Assembly (NCBI RefSeq): GCF_014196115.1
Contig: NZ_JACIDB010000002.1
Coordinates: forward strand, 1-64,000
Direction: 5' to 3'
Length of the DNA: 64,000 bases
From: Sphingomonas aquatilis
GTDB lineage: Bacteria > Pseudomonadota > Alphaproteobacteria > Sphingomonadales > Sphingomonadaceae
Part shown: one piece after another, positions 60,748 to 64,000 of the stretch
How positions within the stretch are numbered: position 1 is the stretch's first letter
How the letters are laid out: every line of letters begins with the position of its first letter
The notes under the pieces: generated by a model
Database searches by the model: none
What the model was told of the DNA's origin: nothing
Seen by the model: the letters and a program-made list of their open reading frames with translations, nothing else
Translations under genes and position numbers: made by a program

Positions 60748-62550
60748 TTACTTCGTCGCCATCCACGCGCGGACCTTGTCCTCCAGCACGGGCATCGGCA
60801 GCGCGCCGCTGTCGAGGACCGCGGCGTGGAAGCCGCGCGGGTCGAACGAAGCGCCCTGCTTGGCCTGTGCTTCCGCCTTCAGCTTCAGGATGGTGAGCTG
60901 GCCGATCTTGTAGGCGAGCGCTTGCCCCGGGATGGCGATGTAACGTTCGACCTCGGCGGTCGCATCCGTCTTTGCCATGGCGGAGTGGGTCAGCATGTAA
61001 TCGATCGCCTGCTCGCGGCTCCAGCCCTTGGCATGGATGCCGGTGTCGACGACGAGGCGCATCGCGCGCAGCATTTCGTCGTTCAGGCCGCCCATCCGCT
61101 GGTAGGGGTCGGTTTCTATGCCCAGCGGCTTCCACAGCGTTTCCGCATAGAGTGCCCACCCTTCGACATAGGCGGTGTTGCCGCCGAAGCGCATGAAGGC
61201 GGGCAGCGCGGCGTTTTCCTGCGCGAGGCTGATCTGGAAGTGATGGCCGGGCACCGCTTCGTGCAGGAACAGCGTTTCCATGCCCCAGGTGTAGCGGACC
61301 GGCAGGTCGTAGGTGTTGTAGTAGAAGACGCCCGGCCGCGTCCCGTCGGGGGTGCCGCCCTGATAGCTGCCCGCCGCATCGCTCTTCGCGCGGTAATCGG
61401 GCACCGGCCGGATCTCGAGCGGGGTCTTGGGGATCACGCCGAACTGTTCGCGCACGCGGGCGTCGATGCGCTTGCCGATCGCTTCAAAGCCTTCGCGCAC
61501 GGCTTCGGCGCTCGTTGGCTGGAAGCGCTTTTCGGTGCGGAGATAGTCGAAAAAGGCGGGCAGCGTGCCCGTGAAGCCAGCAGCGGTCTTCTGCGCCTCC
61601 ATCTCACGTGTGATCCGCGCCACTTCGCTGAGGCCCAATTGATGGACCTGCTCGGCGGGTAGTGGCAGCGTCGTATTCTGCTCGATGCGATAGGCGTAGA
61701 GCGCTGCGCCGCCGGGCAGGGCCGACAGGCCGACGGTCGCGCGCGCCTTGGGCAGATAGTCGGTCTTCAGGAAATCGCGCATGCGCTTGTGCGCCGGGGT
61801 GATGACGTCGCGAACCTGCGCGGCATAGGCCGCGGTCAACCGCTGCCGGTCGGCGGCGGAGATGCTGGCGGGGAACATCGTGACCGGCGCGTAGAACACC
61901 GATCCTTTGACGCCCTGCGCGATCAGCGCGTCGAACTGCGCGATCATATTCTCGACGACCAGCCGCGGCTGGACGACGCCTTTCGCCATGCCTTCCCGGA
62001 AGCGGGTGATCGCGCGATCGTACAGCGCGGCATAGCCGGCGTTGCGCTTCAGATTGTTCTCGTAATCGGTGACCGTCTTGAACGGTGCAGCACCCTTGCC
62101 GCCCGCAAAATCGGGATAGAAGGTCTGGAAGCCACTGAAATGATCCATCGGCAGCAGCCGGTCGACCGCCTGGATCGCAGGGGCATAGCCGCGCAGGTTG
62201 ATCTCCGCCTGATTGCGAAACACGTCATAGGCGAGTTGGTCGACGCGCGTCAGCTTCGACCGGTCGATCGCCTTCAGCGCGGCGAGGTCGGATTCGAGGT
62301 TACGCTTGTCGCGCGCGGTCGCGGGATCGCTGATGTAATCGCCGAAGCGATCGGCATAGCGCAGGTCGCCGCGGAAGATCGCACTGATCGGGTTGAGCGC
62401 CAGATCGCGTTCGTCGCTGTCGTAAAACAGGCGCTTGAGCTTCATGTCCTCCGCGCCATCGCCGGGCAGCGGGGCGGGCGGCGGCAGCGCCTGGCCGAGG
62501 GCCGGCGCGGCGACGGAGGTGAGCAGCAAGGCCGCAGCAAGAAAACGCAT
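60748..62550 (-). CDS. DUF885 family zinc-metallopeptidase-like exported protein
   Basis: This 600-residue protein has a signal peptide (FLAAALLLTSVAAPALGQA, cleavage near 20) and a mostly helical body. The DUF885 zinc motif HEAVPGHHFQ (about 429-438) comes with a downstream YVEGWALYAETL (about 459-470) providing a Glu ligand. These proteins resemble M32/M2-like gluzincins and are probably periplasmic peptidases. The length and the PGHHFQ and EGWALYAE motifs are standard for the family. ATG at 62550 starts the signal peptide. Confidence 0.92.
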   Translation of the reverse strand: MRFLAAALLLTSVAAPALGQALPPPAPLPGDGAEDMKLKRLFYDSDERDLALNPISAIFRGDLRYADRFGDYISDPATARDKRNLESDLAALKAIDRSKLTRVDQLAYDVFRNQAEINLRGYAPAIQAVDRLLPMDHFSGFQTFYPDFAGGKGAAPFKTVTDYENNLKRNAGYAALYDRAITRFREGMAKGVVQPRLVVENMIAQFDALIAQGVKGSVFYAPVTMFPASISAADRQRLTAAYAAQVRDVITPAHKRMRDFLKTDYLPKARATVGLSALPGGAALYAYRIEQNTTLPLPAEQVHQLGLSEVARITREMEAQKTAAGFTGTLPAFFDYLRTEKRFQPTSAEAVREGFEAIGKRIDARVREQFGVIPKTPLEIRPVPDYRAKSDAAGSYQGGTPDGTRPGVFYYNTYDLPVRYTWGMETLFLHEAVPGHHFQISLAQENAALPAFMRFGGNTAYVEGWALYAETLWKPLGIETDPYQRMGGLNDEMLRAMRLVVDTGIHAKGWSREQAIDYMLTHSAMAKTDATAEVERYIAIPGQALAYKIGQLTILKLKAEAQAKQGASFDPRGFHAAVLDSGALPMPVLEDKVRAWMATK

Positions 62551-62646
62551 CTATAAATCCCCTTCTGCAGCAGCACTTAGCAAGGCCGGGCGGGGATGCG
62601 ATAGCCATGGTTGACGCTGTACCCCGTTGCGCCGCAAGGCAGGGGC

Positions 62647-63648
62647 ATGCGCTTCTTTTCCGACAATGCCGCGACCGTGCATCCCCGCGTGATGGCGGCG
62701 ATGGCCGACGCCAACCACCTCGACACTGCCTATGACGGCGATGGCCTGTCGCGCAGCCTCGATGCGCGTCTGTCCGATCTGTTCGGCACGGATGTCGCGG
62801 CCTTGTGGGTGCCGACCGGGACCGCGGCCAACTGCCTCGCGCTCGCCGCGCTGTGTCCGCCGCATGGCGGGGTGATCTGCCACCGCGACGCGCATATCCA
62901 GAACGATGAGGGCGGCGCGCCGGAGTTTTTCACCCACGGCGCCAAGCTGTTCCTGGCCGATGGCGACGGTGCCAAGGTAACGCCGGAGACGATCGCGGCG
63001 GTGGCCGACGCGATCCCCAACGACGTTCACCGTGTGCAGCCGCATGCGATCTCGATCACCAACGCCACCGAATATGGCCGGGTCTACACGCCGGACGACG
63101 TGGCGGCGATCGGCACGCTGGCGAAGCGCCGTGGGCTGGGCCTGCACATGGATGGTGCGCGCTTCGCCAATGCGGTGGCGACGCTCGGCTGCACGCCCGC
63201 CGCGGTGACGTGGCAAGCGGGCGTCGATGCGCTCAGCTTCGGCTTCGTCAAGAACGGCGCGATGAGTGCGGAACTGCTCGTCTTCTTCCGCCCGGACCTT
63301 GCCGACGTGACCCGCTATCGCCGCAAGCGGGCCGGACTGCTGTTTTCGAAGGGGCGCTATCTCGCCGCGCAGGTGATCGCGATGCTGGAGGACGATCTGT
63401 GGCTGGCGAACGCCCGCGCCGCCAATGCCTGCGCCAGCACACTCGCTGCGGCGGCCGGCGGCCGGCTGGTCCATCCGGTCGAAGCTAATGAGGTGTTCCT
63501 GCGGGTGACGCCCGAGGAAGCGGCGGCGCTGAGGGCGCAGGGCTTCGACTTCTACGATTGGGCGCCCGGCGAAATCCGGCTGGTGACGGCGTGGGACAGC
63601 GCGGCGGATCATGTCGCGGCACTCGCCAAGGCGATCGCGGCGCTGTGA
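62647..63648 (+). CDS. ltaE: Low-specificity L-threonine aldolase
   Basis: This 333-residue PLP enzyme splits L-threonine or allo-threonine into glycine and acetaldehyde. It begins RFFSDNAATVHPRVMAAM, has the cofactor-contact VPTGTAANCLAL (about 56-67) and HMDGARFANAVATLG (about 167-181), and the PLP-binding Lys in FGFVKNGAMSAE (about 202). The KNG form of the lysine motif is known from Pseudomonas-type threonine aldolases. ATG at 62647 is preferred over a frame extension to 62611. It overlaps the transporter gene by GTGA. Confidence 0.92.
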   Translation: MRFFSDNAATVHPRVMAAMADANHLDTAYDGDGLSRSLDARLSDLFGTDVAALWVPTGTAANCLALAALCPPHGGVICHRDAHIQNDEGGAPEFFTHGAKLFLADGDGAKVTPETIAAVADAIPNDVHRVQPHAISITNATEYGRVYTPDDVAAIGTLAKRRGLGLHMDGARFANAVATLGCTPAAVTWQAGVDALSFGFVKNGAMSAELLVFFRPDLADVTRYRRKRAGLLFSKGRYLAAQVIAMLEDDLWLANARAANACASTLAAAAGGRLVHPVEANEVFLRVTPEEAAALRAQGFDFYDWAPGEIRLVTAWDSAADHVAALAKAIAAL

Positions 63649-64000
63649 GCGACACCGTGACGGGAGGGGCGCCGCCGCCCCAATCGACCCGGGCCGCGAT
63701 CCTGATCCCGTTCGCCATCGTCACGCTGATCTGGGGATCGACGTGGCTGGTGATCCGCGATCAGCTGGGCGTCGTGCCGCCAAGCTGGTCGGTGACGTAT
63801 CGCTTCATCGTCGCCGGGATCGCGATGGCGCTGGTCGCGACGGTGAAAGGCGAACGGTGGGCGCTCGATACACGCGGCTGGGTGTTCGCTAGTGCGGTCG
63901 GCCTGCTGCAATTCTGCCTGAACTTCAACTTCGTCTATCGGGCGGAACATTACATTACGTCGGGGCTGGTCGCGGTGGTGTTCGCGATGCTGCTCGTGCC
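63645..64000 (+). CDS. EamA/DMT-family transporter (cut by window end)
   Basis: The first 118 residues of a drug/metabolite-type transporter are seen: a short Pro-rich N-terminus, then helices AILIPFAIVTLIWGSTWLVI, TYRFIVAGIAMALVATV, VFASAVGLLQFCLNFNFVYRAEHY and SGLVAVVFAMLLV. The IWGSTWLVIRDQL motif is typical of the EamA family. The start is GTG at 63645, overlapping the threonine aldolase stop. The substrate is unknown; coupling to the aldolase suggests an amino-acid-related compound (inference). Confidence 0.85.
   Translation, partial: MSDTVTGGAPPPQSTRAAILIPFAIVTLIWGSTWLVIRDQLGVVPPSWSVTYRFIVAGIAMALVATVKGERWALDTRGWVFASAVGLLQFCLNFNFVYRAEHYITSGLVAVVFAMLLV

Overview
The window looks like a chromosomal segment of a sphingomonad-type alphaproteobacterium (Sphingomonas or a close relative; genus inferred, not proven). 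The DNA is GC-rich throughout. Outer-membrane uptake is of the TonB type. The right half carries housekeeping genes and a dense set of CACCCCGGA-type palindromic repeats that fit this group.

The window splits near 31.3 kb at a tRNA-Thr(GGT) gene. Left of it (1-31.3 kb) everything reads as accessory DNA. At the left edge is the right half of an IS21-family insertion sequence (istA 3' end, istB, multi-repeat right terminus), inserted into the 3' end of a TonB-dependent receptor gene. That receptor belongs to a minus-strand catabolic operon (SDR oxidoreductase, extradiol ring-cleavage dioxygenase, meta-cleavage-product hydrolase, receptor). The operon faces a divergent LysR regulator, and a perfect T-N11-A dyad lies between them. 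An ECF sigma factor and a TetR regulator follow in convergent, overlapping orientation.

From 9.3 to 28.2 kb lies what appears to be a defence or conflict island. It holds an SbcCD/YhaON-like nuclease-ATPase pair, an uncharacterised protein, and a secreted staphylococcal-nuclease-type protein. Next comes a tightly overlapping five-gene minus-strand operon at 15.1-25.7 kb: ClpB-like AAA+ ATPase, radical-SAM protein, a 2,098-residue zinc-ribbon/pseudokinase/SF1-helicase/nuclease fusion, a coiled-coil protein and a small protein. I do not recognise this combination as a named system; it is the best candidate for something new here. Next to it are an SH3-type membrane protein, two copies of a covarying hairpin repeat, a HEPN-CBS abortive-infection-like protein, a strongly structured possible RNA at 28.4 kb, two small envelope-type proteins, and a gene interrupted by one in-frame amber codon.

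Right of the tRNA (31.4-64 kb) the content is ordinary core genome. It includes aminopeptidase P, DUF808, oligopeptidase B, DedA, thioesterase, PEP carboxylase, an EF-hand lipoprotein, HNH endonuclease, glutamyl-Q-tRNA(Asp) synthetase, a HIG1-type protein and cobalamin adenosyltransferase. It continues with a CNT nucleoside transporter, an APC permease, 3-hydroxyacyl-CoA dehydrogenase, CPBP protease, the ergothioneine pair egtB-egtD and a queuosine-precursor transporter. The last part carries argB, YggT, DUF167, folD, MarC, an NADPH-FMN reductase, a class A penicillin-binding protein, a DUF885 metallopeptidase, threonine aldolase and an EamA transporter that runs off the end. Several intergenic gaps there are filled with palindromic repeats, one of which supplies the end of a coding sequence.
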